A stretch of 64,000 nucleotides of DNA, from the NCBI GenBank assembly GCA_009602725.1, contig WELB01000079.1, forward strand, positions 109,529-173,528. Direction: 5' to 3'. Below the pieces are notes generated by a model that saw nothing but the letters and a program-made list of their open reading frames with translations, did not search any database and had not been told where the DNA came from. Below, in pieces: positions 47,401-57,609 of the stretch (positions are counted from its first letter, which is position 1; the number at the start of each line of letters is the position of its first letter). The position numbers were made by a program, and so were the translations under genes. Source of the DNA: Spirogloea muscicola. Lineage: Eukaryota > Streptophyta > Zygnematophyceae > Spirogloeales > Spirogloeaceae.

Positions 47401-48203
47401 GACTGATCATAGACAAGGGTGTCTGATGTGCAGCCAGCTCAAAAAGCTTCTGCGCGACAAATGCCTCAGTGCCTTGCTGCTGCCATGACTCGTAAGACCA
47501 TAGTGGAGCTCGGCTGCAGATTATTGACTTCCGACATATCGGCATGACATTTACTCCAAGACGAGAGCAAGAGGAAGGCCAGGTGCAGCTCGCACACATG
47601 CAGGAAGGCATAGATGGTGTCGCCAGCATCCTCGGCCTCGGCAGTGAGGCGGTACGCTGTGTCGCCGACGGGCACGCTGCCGCGGCCTTCGAACCGCTCC
47701 ATGTCGAGGCGCTGGACCGCGGCGAACACGAAGCGCCGCATGGCCAGCGTGGCCCCCAGCGCGGCCTCCCACAGCCACGCCGACTGGAAGTAGAGCGCTA
47801 CGGACCGCGCGGCCACAACGGCCAGCAGCACGCCCGCGTGGCGCAGCAGCGCCGGCACGTCGCCGGCGGCCACGAGCGACGACAGCGAGCCGATCCGGGG
47901 CACGGCGGCCAGGAGGCACGCGACGGCGATGCCAGTCATCGCCCACGCCGCCAGCACCAGCGGGAGGCGCTCGGCCATGAATGGCAGCACGCGCCGCAAG
48001 CCGCGGCCGCGGTGGAGCCACGACGCAGGTTCGAATCTTCGCGGCGCGGGATTCTCGAGAACGGCAGCGCCGTCCTCGGGGCCCCGGCCAGTGCCAGTGT
48101 CCGCCGCGGCGGCGAGAGCGGCACACACTGGCGCGCTGGAGGGTGGGCGCGGCCGCCGCCGCTTGGGGCAGCCCCGGCGCGCTCGCGACTCGAGCGGCGG
48201 CTG
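44419..48203 (-). CDS. ABCB29: ABC half transporter, B family, ABCB29-like (probably plastid)
   Basis: A half-size ABC exporter with one transmembrane domain and one nucleotide-binding domain, closest to plant ABCB29 by recall. Ten exons: 48203-47598 (5' end in gap), 47354-47241, 47141-47034, 46858-46589, 46334-46251, 46010-45794, 45510-45425, 45258-45071, 44880-44751, 44586-44419. The N-terminal region is Arg/Ser/Ala/Pro-rich, like a transit peptide. Membrane-domain landmarks: [47 protein letters not shown]-like [19 protein letters not shown], and [14 protein letters not shown] joined to [16 protein letters not shown]. The NBD has Walker [10 protein letters not shown], the Q-loop GIVTQDT, the signature LSGGQRQR, Walker [13 protein letters not shown] and the H-loop IAHRL. 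All catalytic motifs are intact. The substrate is unknown. Phases agree at every junction. Confidence 0.93.
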
Positions 48204-48469
48204 NNNNNNNNNNNNNNNNNNNNNNNNNNNNNNNNNNNNNNNNNNNNNNNNNNNNNNNNNNNNNNNNNNNNNNNNNNNNNNNNNNNNNNNNNNNNNNNNN
48301 NNNNNNNNNNNNNNNNNNNNNNNNNNNNNNNNNNNNNNNNNNNNNNNNNNNNNNNNNNNNNNNNNNNNNNNNNNNNNNNNNNNNNNNNNNNNNNNNNNNN
48401 NNNNNNNNNNNNNNNNNNNNNNNNNNNNNNNNNNNNNNNNNNNNNNNNNNNNNNNNNNNNNNNNNNNNN
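48204..48469. other. Assembly gap (266 N) between head-to-head genes
   Basis: An N run lies between the open 5' end of the ABCB29-like gene (minus) and the LCB1 start (plus). It must contain the ABCB29 start codon and both promoters. Confidence 0.98.
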
Positions 48470-48487
48470 CTGCCGCCGCCCGCCGCG

Positions 48488-51400
48488 ATGGCGCCCGGCG
48501 CGGAGGGCCTGGTGGCCAGCCTCGGGCAGGCGCTGGCCGCCTGCATCCCGCCGTCGGAGCTCACCTTCCTGGGCTTCCAGATCGGCGGTGTGCCGCCATA
48601 CGCCGCCAGCGCCGCCGCCGCGCCGCCGCCTCGGGGCAGCTCACGGCGGCCGCGCAGCAGCTTTGCGCCGCCTCGGCCGCCGAGCGGGCCGGCGAGCGCT
48701 CACAGCTCAGGCTGATGACAGAGCTCCTCCCCCCGCCGCTTGAGCAGGCCACTACCTGCTGGAAGGCGTGCTGCTGCTCCTCATCGCCTTCCTCTTCCTC
48801 CAGAAGAGCTACGCCGCCGACGCCGCGCCGCCACTCACGCCCCAGGCGCGCCCCCTGCCGCTGCGCTGCGACGGCATCCATGCCCTCGGAGCTCCGTCCC
48901 TCTGCTCGGAGCTCAAAGTTGCCGACTTGACAGCTGGCCGCCCGCCTCGTCATGGCCTCGGCTTCCGTCGTCCGAGTCGCTGAGGCGCCGACGCCGCGGG
49001 GTGATCCGCAGGAAGTGGACCAGCTCTGCAGCGACTGGACGCCGGAGCCCCTCCACCCGCCTCCCGACGAGCGCCGCACGGCCTACGAGCCTCCTGTGCT
49101 GGAAAGGTCTCGCCTCACGCTCGCTTGCTGCCTCAGGCTTCCAGCTTGCCTGACGTGCCGCAGCGCAGCTGGTGTGAGTAGAGAAGCCATGGCCAGCACT
49201 GTCAAGCTAGGGGAGCTCGTAGCTTCCTGCTTCACCCAAGCGCCGCCACCAGTAAGGATGCTGAAGCCATTCCGCTGCTTGGCCAACACCGGTTGCCAAT
49301 GAGCTGCATGTCTTTTCTTGCAGTGCAGCAACTCCATGGACGACCATAAAGGGGAGGCGGGTGCTCAACCTTGCATCAAACAATTTTCTGGGCTTAATCG
49401 GACATGCAGACATTGAGGTGGGAGTTGCAGCCTCCTTGCCCCTGCTGGATCTGCAAAGCACTTCTTAAGCAGTTGTGGTACCTCCAAGCCTGTTAAGGTC
49501 CAGCTGCTAAAGCACAGATTATCCAAATTTCAGCATTTGCCTCTCCGTGTGCTGTTGTGACATCCCAGAAAGAGTGCACTGCGTCTATCTTGAAGTACGG
49601 AGTTGGCTCCTGTGGCCCACGAGGCTTCTATGGAACCATTGGTAGTTACTTCCTCATGACCTCCTACGCGGCTTGTTCCTCTGCTGGCTGACATGACTTG
49701 ACAGCCAATGTGCATCGCAAGTAAATCACAAGCATTGCCATGTCAGACTGTTTGCAATTCTATATTGAAAATTGTGTCTCATGATTGGACATGCACAAGC
49801 TTTGGTGTGGTAGATACTGGAACTAGTGCCACCTTTGGTGATTCCCTGCTCATTGATAAGATGCTGTTACTTGGGCCCTGCAATGATCGTTCACCCAGAT
49901 GTGCACCTAGACCTTGAGGAGAAGATATCACAGTATCTAGGTGTGGAAGATACAATTATCTATTCTTATGGCCTCGCGACTGCCTCCAGCACAATACCTG
50001 CCTTTTGCAAGAAAGGCGACCTCATCATTGCGTAAGCAGAGCCCTCAATGTCACACGCCACACTATGTAGAAGTCTGAGCTCCTTGCTTCACCGCTCGTG
50101 CCTCCATCACAATACTCTGAAGTAGTGGGGCAACTCTGACTTGCAGGCTACTCATTGCCTTTGCTGAGTGAACGTTGTTTGTAATGCTGACCAGAGATGC
50201 AGGCGTGAACTTTGGGATTGTGAATGGGTTGACCTTGTCTCGAAGTACAGTGAAGTACTTCAGGCACAATGACATGGAGGACCTGGAGCGCATACTCAAG
50301 CAAGTCAGACTTGAGGACCAGAGGAAAAAGAAGGTCTTGAACCGCCGCTTCATCATATTTGAGGCTATAAATCAAGTATGTGACTTACATATACCCTCAC
50401 AGTCACTTGATTGTTGACTTCGTACACTGCTCAGAAGTCTTGTGTCTTTCAGCCACAGCTATGGCACCAGAATTTAGCTATCTTGAACAGTGCCAGCAGA
50501 AGATAGTTTGGCTGATGTCCACCTTCTTCCAAATCAATTGTGCGACTTTGAAGTGTACTTGCGGACCTCATAGTCCTCTATCTGCAAAGCCTCTGACTGG
50601 GCACGGCCCACTCTTAACACAATGAGCTTATAGCTGTAGCTTCAGCATAGTGGGTTTCCTGGGTCACTACTCAGTGCATGCATTGCGGCTATTGGAGACG
50701 ATACTGCTCAGAAGGGCTCAGTGTGGTCAATTGCTGTTTCAGAGCTCAGGCCAGATTGCACCCCTCACGAAGTTGGTCCAGCTCAAGGAGAAGTACTTCT
50801 TCCGCCTTCTAGTGGATGAGAGCCTCTCCATTGGCGTTCTTGGCAGAACAGGGCGTGGCATCTCAGAGTACTTTGGTATACCTGTGAGTTGATCAAATTT
50901 GAATCGGTTTTGCAGCCTGTCTTACTCACATCTTATGCATTCTAACACTGCTTACTAACACCGTATGCTGCACGACAGGCCATATTGTTGCTACTGTGTA
51001 CACAGGGATTCACAGAGAGGAGGTCACGAGGGCACGTGCTTAATTAGGCTGGCACGTCTGTGTTGTGCGCAGCCGCAGAAGCTGGACATCATCGTAGCTG
51101 CCATGGGTAACGCGCTTGCATCAGCAGGTGGCTTTTGTTGTGGCAGTGCGAAGGTGGCTGATCATCAGGTGCAGTGCTTCGGCATATCTTCAGACTGTCA
51201 CTTGAGCTTCAATTGATATGTACCTACTTTGCATTGACCGTTGACCAGTAGTTGTCCTTGACCTACTTACTGTTCACCTTCTGCAGAGGCTTAGCGGCCT
51301 TGGATACTGCTTCTCGGCATCTCTTCCCCCCTTCTTAGCCACAGCTGCCATCACTGCTCTTTCCATTATGGACTCAAATCCGGGCCTTCGCACTCAGCTG

Positions 51401-52292
51401 CAGAAGAATGTCGCCACCTTCCGCGCAGGTTTGGCTCTTGCTACAAACAAAACAAAGACCACAATTGTTTCTGTTCAGTATTAATGTCAGACCTCATGCA
51501 ACTGTGACATGCAATTCTGTGTACTTGGTGCCAACAGTGCTCTTTTTGCCTCGTTTGAGGCACTTCATTTTCTGCAATTGAGTACCTCAAACGTAGTCAT
51601 CATAGACAGCATGTTAGGAGTTACCCTATGCTTATAACCCTTACTATCTCTTTATATCATTATTTATGTAACTGTTATTAGCAGCATCATGACTTCCAGT
51701 ACCAAAACATCTGTCCTGAAGTTCAGCATCAATGACTGGGCGTTCTTCGATCAATTGCTGCTGACGAGAAGTACGTTTTGTCAGGGCTGATAGGTATCCG
51801 CGGGTTGCGCGTCGAAGGTGACGTGGATGCTCCAATTGTCCTCCTCACATTGAGTAGGTCCTTGGGGTCCTATGCTCTGGATGCTGAATTGCTCCAGCAA
51901 CTGGCAGACAAGGTATAAGCTTATTACTGAAACCCACACATTTGGCACATCGTTGTAACACTTACATGCTTCAGTTGTTACTTAGTCACGCTCTTATCTG
52001 TGAATGAACGAGGGTGGGGCATACTGCCTGATTGCACATTCCACAGTCATCAGCTTCTTGATACTGACAAGCATAGCATAGTCCACTGAGAGATGTGTAT
52101 GGGGCCGCTACCTGTCTGCTGCAGATGCTGGAGGAGGAATCCACCTTGGTAGTCGTCCGTAAGCTCTCGCAGCTGGATCTGGACACCTTGCCGGCGGGCA
52201 TCTGTATAGCTGTCTCGGCAGGCCACACAGAGGAAGCCATGCTTCAGGCTGCAGCGGCCCTCAAACGGGTCAGCCAGGGCATTCTCAGATAA
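48488..52292 (+). CDS. LCB1: Serine palmitoyltransferase subunit LCB1
   Basis: LCB1 pairs with LCB2 in the ER membrane to condense serine with palmitoyl-CoA, the first step of sphingolipid synthesis. Twelve exons: 48488-48587, 48748-48845, 49012-49106, 49324-49417, 49569-49641, 49899-50031, 50195-50375, 50743-50883, 51073-51168, 51287-51428, 51785-51912, 52125-52292. They give 482 residues, the Arabidopsis length. Landmarks: [17 protein letters not shown] and the membrane segment [132 protein letters not shown]. The PLP-binding lysine motif of LCB2 (GTFTKSFG) is absent, as is normal in LCB1. The splice after LTPQ uses GC (CAG then GCGCGC at 48846), so intron 2 appears GC-AG. Confidence 0.95.
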
Positions 52293-52819
52293 CAGGGCTT
52301 CTGTAGCCATTGTATGAAGTTGAATGCTAATCACAATAACTTTAGACAATGGGCCTTTCGATCCAATGCGCTCAGCTCAGTGAAACACTGCGCCGACCTC
52401 CAGAGCATATCCTCGCTACATAATTTAGTCTCGGTGTGACAGAACATAGCTACTAACTGTTAGCTCCCTGATGAGTGCATGCGTACATGCAGAACTGACC
52501 ACCTTGGATGCGCTCGCACTTCCCAGCGAGCCTCCAGTTGATTCTTTTAGTGGCAGCTGTCTTTGGTGGCACCTTCACAGTGCCAGGTTATGGCAGCTTC
52601 TATGCATACGGTCTTTGCTAGAATCGCCTCTCAGCTATGTCATCAGCCCCCAGCATTCCAGTCCTTGCGTAGTATGAGACCCAGTGTCAATGAGACAAAG
52701 CAAAGTGTAGTTCACCTTGCATCACGAGATAGCAGCAAGTCTTGTATGAACTGCAGGTGTGACGGACATGAGTCCTCTGGTTAAGTCTGCACAAAGCTGC
52801 CTTAAGATCGTCTGTGCAC
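52293..52819. other. LCB1 3' flank: no gene seen
   Basis: This is the presumed LCB1 3' UTR and spacer. No motif or repeat was recognised before the start of the segmental duplication near 52820. Confidence 0.45.
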
Positions 52820-53061
52820 TTAGATGTTTCTACTTCGCGTCCAGGCCAGCAAATGAATATGTAGGTCCAATGAGCTTGCTAGTCCTCAACAATGCTGAGT
52901 CATGCATTTGTGCGATGTACGTCTGATGCGACAATAGCTTATACAGAGCTCTCCATCAAGCAACATCGTGGTAGCCATCAGACACGACAAGAGTACTTGC
53001 TTCTGTAGACAGATAATGAGCAAGAGACGTCACTCTATGTAGCACAAGTATAAGTGGCTTA

Positions 53062-53528
53062 CAGTCATACCTTGTTATAGGCACCTCTCGATATAGGCAC
53101 ATTAGGGCAAAACCTCGATAGTGGCACCATTTTGCGGGAAGCACTTTTTTCCCTAGGCAAATGTGACTCGATATAGGAACGTGCCTGTATGTACAGGCAC
53201 AGTTTTTCGGGGCAGATTTCCCCACTAGAAGTGCCTATAGGAAAACAAATCAACATATCTCTCATATTCTCTACAGGGATTAGGGTTGAGGTTAGGGTTT
53301 AGGGTGTGGGGTTTGGGGTTTAGGTCTAGGATTAGGGTCTAGTTTTTTTAACCCTAACCCTAACCCTAAATTCAAAAAGCCATTTTTCAATATAATCTGA
53401 TATTTTGCTGATTGTCACGGTAGAAGCACATTTGGGGGCAATAGTGCCTCTACAACGAACAAGCACACCTCGACATAGTCACATGTTTTCGCCAATCCGG
53501 CGGACGTGCCTATAACAAGGTATAACTG
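53062..53528. mobile_element. Pogo/Tigger-like non-autonomous element with telomere-like core
   Basis: The 467-bp element has 23-bp terminal inverted repeats that differ at one base: the left begins CAGTCATACCTTGTTATA, and the right end complements to CAGTTATACCTTGTTATA. It is flanked by TA on both sides (53060-53061 and 53529-53530), the target duplication of Tc1/mariner-pogo elements. Internal repeats such as CTCGATATAGG occur near the ends. No transposase frame is present. The middle (53276-53370) is a telomere-like block: TTAGGG/TTTAGGG-type units, then a T run, then ACCCTAACCCTAACCCTAAA. Confidence 0.8.
53276..53370. repeat. Head-to-head interstitial telomere-like block
   Basis: Degenerate G-rich units (GATTAGGG, GGTTAGGGTTTAGGG, GGGGTTTGGGGTTTAGG) on the left turn into three C-rich CCCTAA units on the right, separated by a T run. 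The opposed orientation makes a loose palindrome inside the pogo-like element. Confidence 0.75.
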
Positions 53529-53629
53529 TATTAAGAAGGCAAAATAGCAATGAGGCTGGTGAATGGCGCTTATGGAGCAGTGGACTGCCTCAGATTGTGT
53601 CTCTTTATGGGCTGTTTGTCAACAAGGCA

Positions 53630-54416
53630 TCAGACGTAGTTGGCAACAGGTGCGGCAACAGGCACACCATAACTAGCGTGCAGGGGCGCCGGCGGCTGCA
53701 CATAAGCTGCTGCCGTTGCCTGCTGCTGCTGGTGGGGGTTGCCGTAGATAGGCCGCTGGTGCTTCTGCAATGGCCGACAAAGCACGCACAGCGCACAGCC
53801 CAAGGAGTCAATCGGCAAGAAACACCGGCGGCGGCTGCATCAGCCTGGCAGGACACCTGACCCGCAAGCAGAAGCTCGTCGAGTGCACTCGGCTGGCGTC
53901 AACTTCCCATAGCACCCACTGTGCACAACGCCTGCTTGGCCCATGGCGGCCTTAGCAAGTGGCAGACAAGATACTAATGTCAAAGCCCAACAGCCCTGAC
54001 CACAAGCACTGCTGCGTCCTGGACCTCGATGCCAGTGCCAGCGATGGCGAGCTCAAGCTTTTGGAGCATTACATTGTAGCAGCCGGGGATGCAGCAGGGG
54101 ACGCAGGCGAGGAACGGGAAGAAGATAATGAGCAGCACAATGGCGATGATGCCGCCCAGCGACAGGTCCTCGCAAACGCAGCAGCCGATCTGGCCGCCAA
54201 CGCCGCAAGGTGCAAGAGCGCACGTCAGGAGCGCAGCACCTGCCCGGAGCCCAGAGCCCCAGAGCCCGCGGCGCTGCGGCGGCGGCGGCGGCGGCGGCGG
54301 CGGGGGCTCACCTCGGGGTTGCAGACCTCGTAGCTGACGATGACCTGCCCGGGCAGCGGCGGCGCCCGCGGCGGCTTGATGCGCAGCCCGGGGATGGGCT
54401 GCACGTTCGCCGCCGC
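53630..54416 (-). CDS. Small cysteine-rich membrane protein, paralogue 1 (family not recognised)
   Basis: Three exons: 54416-54312 (5' end cut by a single N at 54417), 54189-54073, 53764-53630. All are GT-AG and phase 0. Exon 1 ends PLPGQVIVSYEVCNPE. Exon 2 (39 residues) reads IGCCVCEDLSLGG, a 16-residue hydrophobic stretch IIAIVLLIIFFPFLAC, then VPCCIPGCYN. Exon 3 starts KHQRPIYGNPHQQQQ and continues as a Gln/Ala/Tyr/Pro-rich tail ending APVANYV-stop. A single membrane segment bracketed by CC-x-C and C-x2-CC-x3-C clusters recalls LITAF- or CYSTM-type membrane proteins in layout. The HxCPxC motif of LITAF is absent. Conservation with paralogue 2 at 63.6 kb, including splice sites and frame, supports a real gene. 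Function unknown. Confidence 0.65.
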
Positions 54417-54784
54417 NGGAAGCGCCGCAGAATTATCCTCCGCCGCCTGCGGGGACGACGGGCGGAGGCGAGCCTCGGCGGCGGGACCGGCGCCGCGTCC
54501 GGGGCCGCCGCAACCCGCGGCGCCTCTTCCGGCGGCAGCTGCGGCGGCTGCTGATACTGTGAGGACCAGGACTTCCGACGGAAAAAGCGATGGCTGCGAG
54601 AGCCAGCCCAAGAAAAGAATCTGCAGTATCTGAGAGAGGGGCCGGAAGCTTCGGCGCAAGAGGCACGAAACCACGCTCCGTGACTCTGCGAGTGGGGCGG
54701 CCAGATGCCTCTTCCACTTGACTTCTTCTAAAAGTCAGCACAGGTCAACCGGTTGTGCGGTCGGTTGGGGAGGCTTGTGTATCG

Positions 54785-54900
54785 ATAAACAGGATATGAT
54801 GGTACAGGTCGCACGGCCCGCCGCACCGCCCGTCGCACGGTCCAACCGTCGCACGCCGTGGCACGGTCCGCCGCACGGCCCGTCCGCACGGTCCGTCCAT
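54785..54900. repeat. GC-rich minisatellite (GCACGGTCCGYC-type units)
   Basis: About 115 bp consist of imperfect units such as GCACGGCCCGCC, GCACCGCCCGTC, GCACGGTCC and GCACGGTCCGTCC. The unit is roughly 10-13 bp with variable spacing. No coding sense was found. Confidence 0.7.
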
Positions 54901-55199
54901 AGGTATAAGCTTATATTTTGAGAAGAATATCTAAAGTCTGGAAGTATAGAGGATCATAACCTTACACTGGCAACCGACTCGGTCTGCCAGAATTCGATAA
55001 CGTTATATAGGATATAAACTAATGGAGGATAGCCTTGGACGGGGTTGACTGTAGGGGGGCTGTTCCTTCGACTACCGCTCTGGACAACACATATGCCGCT
55101 GCAGATGAGAGCTTCCACCAGGCTCTGCTCAGCCTGCTGGACCACCCGGCACTCCCTACATCGCCTGCCGCCCGCCTCCAACTGACGCTCCCTGTAGGT
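54901..55199. other. Spacer before the retroelement nest
   Basis: No recognisable feature is seen between the minisatellite and the first retroelement tail near 55200. Confidence 0.35.
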
Positions 55200-55968
55200 C
55201 TTTCGGATGAGGCTGGCGGTCTCGCTACAGCGCTCTGACCTGCGACTGCTTAGCAGGGGTTACCGAGTGATTCGTAGCTGCTTTGTTTCTTTTTGTGCTT
55301 GTCTTTCTTCGTGCTTCGCCTGGCCCCCTTCTTGTACTCTGCTCATTCTTTTTTTGGGCTGGCTGTTCCAGCCCATATCCTCAATGGGCGAGCCCTTTCT
55401 TCTTTGGCTCATGCGGTCCACGCGCGCGCTGGCCGTGCTATGGGTGCTGCTTCCGGGTCTCGGCAGAGTGCCGCTTTTCCTGCTTCGAGTTACTCTGATC
55501 TGCTGTTGCTCACACGTGGATACTGAGCATCCATCTGAATCTCCCTCTGCACCGTCTCGTGCTTTGTAGTGTAGTCCTCTTTCGGCACTTCTTTCTTTGG
55601 CTTTGGACATTGTCCATTCTTTTCGGGTTGGCTTTTGCAGCCCCTCTTCTCTATGGGCGAGCTCTTCTCTGTAGTCAAGGGCGGCCTTGGCTGCCGCCCA
55701 CTGACTCACCTGGCTCGCGCGGCACACCTGGGGTGTTGGGCGCAAGTGGCTTCCACAGCTCCAACGCCCTTCATCAGGAGGGGTCAGCAAATACTGGCAA
55801 CAGCAATAGCTGGAGTGGCAAATGGGACCCTGCCCTTTCAACCCTCCCTCTCTGGAGGAGAGGGGCTGGACAAGCCAGCCCTAAAAAGAACAACAACGTA
55901 CGAGTAGGGGGCCAGGGGAGGCGCTAAGGAAAGTAAGCACAAAACGAAGCATAGCTGCTACGGATCAC
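55200..55968 (+). mobile_element. Stacked retroelement tails and hairpins (family A, plus strand)
   Basis: VSLQRSDLRLLSRGY at about 55215-55262, and AGRAMGAASG through SYSDLLLLTRGY-stop at about 55428-55526, are two ORF ends. Each is followed by 3' UTR sequence. Hairpins lie at 55356-55374 (GGGCTGGCTGTTCCAGCCC), near 55625, and in the opposite sense at 55863-55881 (GGGCTGGACAAGCCAGCCC). Confidence 0.6.
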
Positions 55969-56420
55969 TCAGTAACCCCTGCTAAGCAGCCGCACATCAG
56001 AGAGGCTAGGCGCCTGGAAGGGGTTCCCCTGGCCAGAGCCAGAGGCAGCAGCGAGTGCGCGGCCGGCACGAAGGTATAGCGTGCGGGCCATAGACTGCTG
56101 CAGCGAGATGGCCAGGCGCATATGGTAGACTTGCGCTAGCGACCCAGCTGCAGAGAAGTCCACCGGCTCCCCATGGAAGCGACGGGCGATGGCGTAGCGG
56201 GCGAGCTGGTTGAGCAACTCGAGCCACCGAGCGCCCAGCACCCCGTGGGTGTCAATTGCCAACGGGAAGAACTCGTCTTGTCGCGGATGGTCGGCGTACT
56301 TTAGCTCTTTTGCCCGAGCGGCGCAGGCGACCGCATACCCAGCCTTGGTGGCACATTGGACTGGGTGGGAACGGTCGTATGCGTCGGTGGTCACCACGTC
56401 CAGGAGAAGACGTGGCCCGC
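55969..56420 (-). mobile_element. Retroelement RLE-type domain end, best-preserved minus copy (family A)
   Basis: One uninterrupted minus frame encodes GGPRLLLDVVTTDAYDR, AGYAVACAARAKELKYADHP, DEFFPLAIDTHG, ARWLELLNQLARYAIARRFH, GSLAQVYHMRL and AGRALAAASG, then SDVRLLSRGY-stop. The spacing D-V-V ... K-x-L-K-Y ... is the pattern of the restriction-like endonuclease at the C-terminus of R2/HERO-type non-LTR elements. The reverse transcriptase region is missing. Confidence 0.65.
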
Positions 56421-56499
56421 CGCGCGGCCGGCCGGCCGGCCGCGAGACCTTCTCCGCTCCTCCCATCGCTTGCGGTCGACTTTGCGGCGTGGGCAAGAT

Positions 56500-57512
56500 G
56501 CTCTGATCTGAAGGCACAAGCTCGTTTTTCTCGCGCAGCCAATGAGCAAGCCATGAGCCACCTCCAAGCTCTGCTCAAGGAGGATGGGCGTGAGCTCTCT
56601 CGTCGTCATTCCATCAGCTCTCCGGGGGCGTCGGAGTGGCTTAACGCTCTGCCGTCTATGACCTCCCTCCGGCACTCTGACGACCTCTTCCGGACGGCTG
56701 TCCATCACCATCTCGGCCCCCCTCCCCTTGCGTTGGCTGGCATTCGACAGTGTGAATGTGGCCATCGTTCGGAGGATGAGATCTCTTTGGCAGCTCACAT
56801 GCTTTGATGTGTTGCGGGAAGTGAACGCAATGCCTCCCACAGTCTTCTCAGAGACGCTATGGATGGCTCGGTGCGCGAGGCAGGTTATCATGCGGCCATG
56901 GAGGTGCCGGGCATCATGCCGGTACTACAGAAGCGTGGCAGGCCTTCCGTCAGGCGTCTGGATGTTTTGGCCACCCCCCGGAGTGAGTGGTGGGCCTCGT
57001 CTTCTCCTCGACGTCGTTCTCATCGACGCATTCCGACCAGGGGCACCCACACCGACTGTGCCAGGTTGGGCGACACAATATGCGGAGAGAGAGAAGGCGC
57101 GCGGTGCGCATGAAATTGAAAGGGAGGCCAATTCTAGCCTTACAAATAATGCGGAGAGGAAGGAGAGGCACTATAATGACCACCCCCCAGGGCGACCACT
57201 TCTTCCCGTGCGCCTTGGACATATACGGCGGCTACGGAACGAAGTAGTCTTCCCTCCTCCATCGCCTGTACTGCATGTTGATGCCCGCCGACGTAGTCGG
57301 GCGGGTAGCTCAGGTAATTTTAGCGTTCCCGCAAGCCATCGTTGCATACTACAGAATGCGGCTATCATTGAGTCTGCACGCTTGCAGGCACGATTCACCA
57401 GCGTGCTGGTCGTGCATTAGCCCAAGCGAGTGGCTTCCGTGGTGGTGGTTTGGCTCCTCAGTATAGCTTGTCAGATATGCATGTGCTCACTCGGGGATAT
57501 TTAGTGTCCCCC
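56500..57512 (+). mobile_element. Retroelement C-terminal third, frameshifted plus copy (family A)
   Basis: Plus-strand frames spell GASEWLNALPSMTSL, FRTAVHHHLGPPPLAL and a cysteine-rich RQCECGHRSEDEISLAAHML (a C-x-C...H knuckle). These are followed after frame changes by LLRDAMDGSVREAGYHAAME, RRLDVL, LLLDVVLIDAF, RHYNDHPP and AGRALAQASG, then SLSDMHVLTRGY. The order is that of the 3' end of an R2-like ORF: zinc knuckle, endonuclease, tail. Several frameshifts and stops make it a pseudogene. It is placed tail-out against the minus copy at 55969-56420. Confidence 0.6.
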
Positions 57513-57609
57513 TTAGCCAGCTCATTACCTAGTTAACAGGACATTTGTAAGGCTAGAGTTGGCCTCCCTTTTACCTTCATGCGCACCGCGCGCTTTTCTC
57601 TTCTAGAAG

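Larger units (their letters stand above)
52820..54290. repeat. Segmental duplication, left copy
   Basis: From about 52820 this segment matches 62990-64000 in the same orientation. Shared landmarks are TCAACAATGCT, AGTCATGCATT, GCTTATAC-GAGCTCTC, CGTGGTAG, GCACAAGTATAAGT, TATGGAGCAGTGGAC, GGGCTGT and TCAACAAGGCATCAG, followed by the cysteine-rich gene itself. The left copy carries an extra 467-bp element at 53062-53528. Confidence 0.8.

Noticed and set aside
53062-53528. Subtelomeric location inferred from TTAGGG-like repeats
   Set aside because: The repeats are short, opposed and enclosed by transposon ends with a TA duplication, with housekeeping genes on one side and duplicated sequence on the other. 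This is interstitial.
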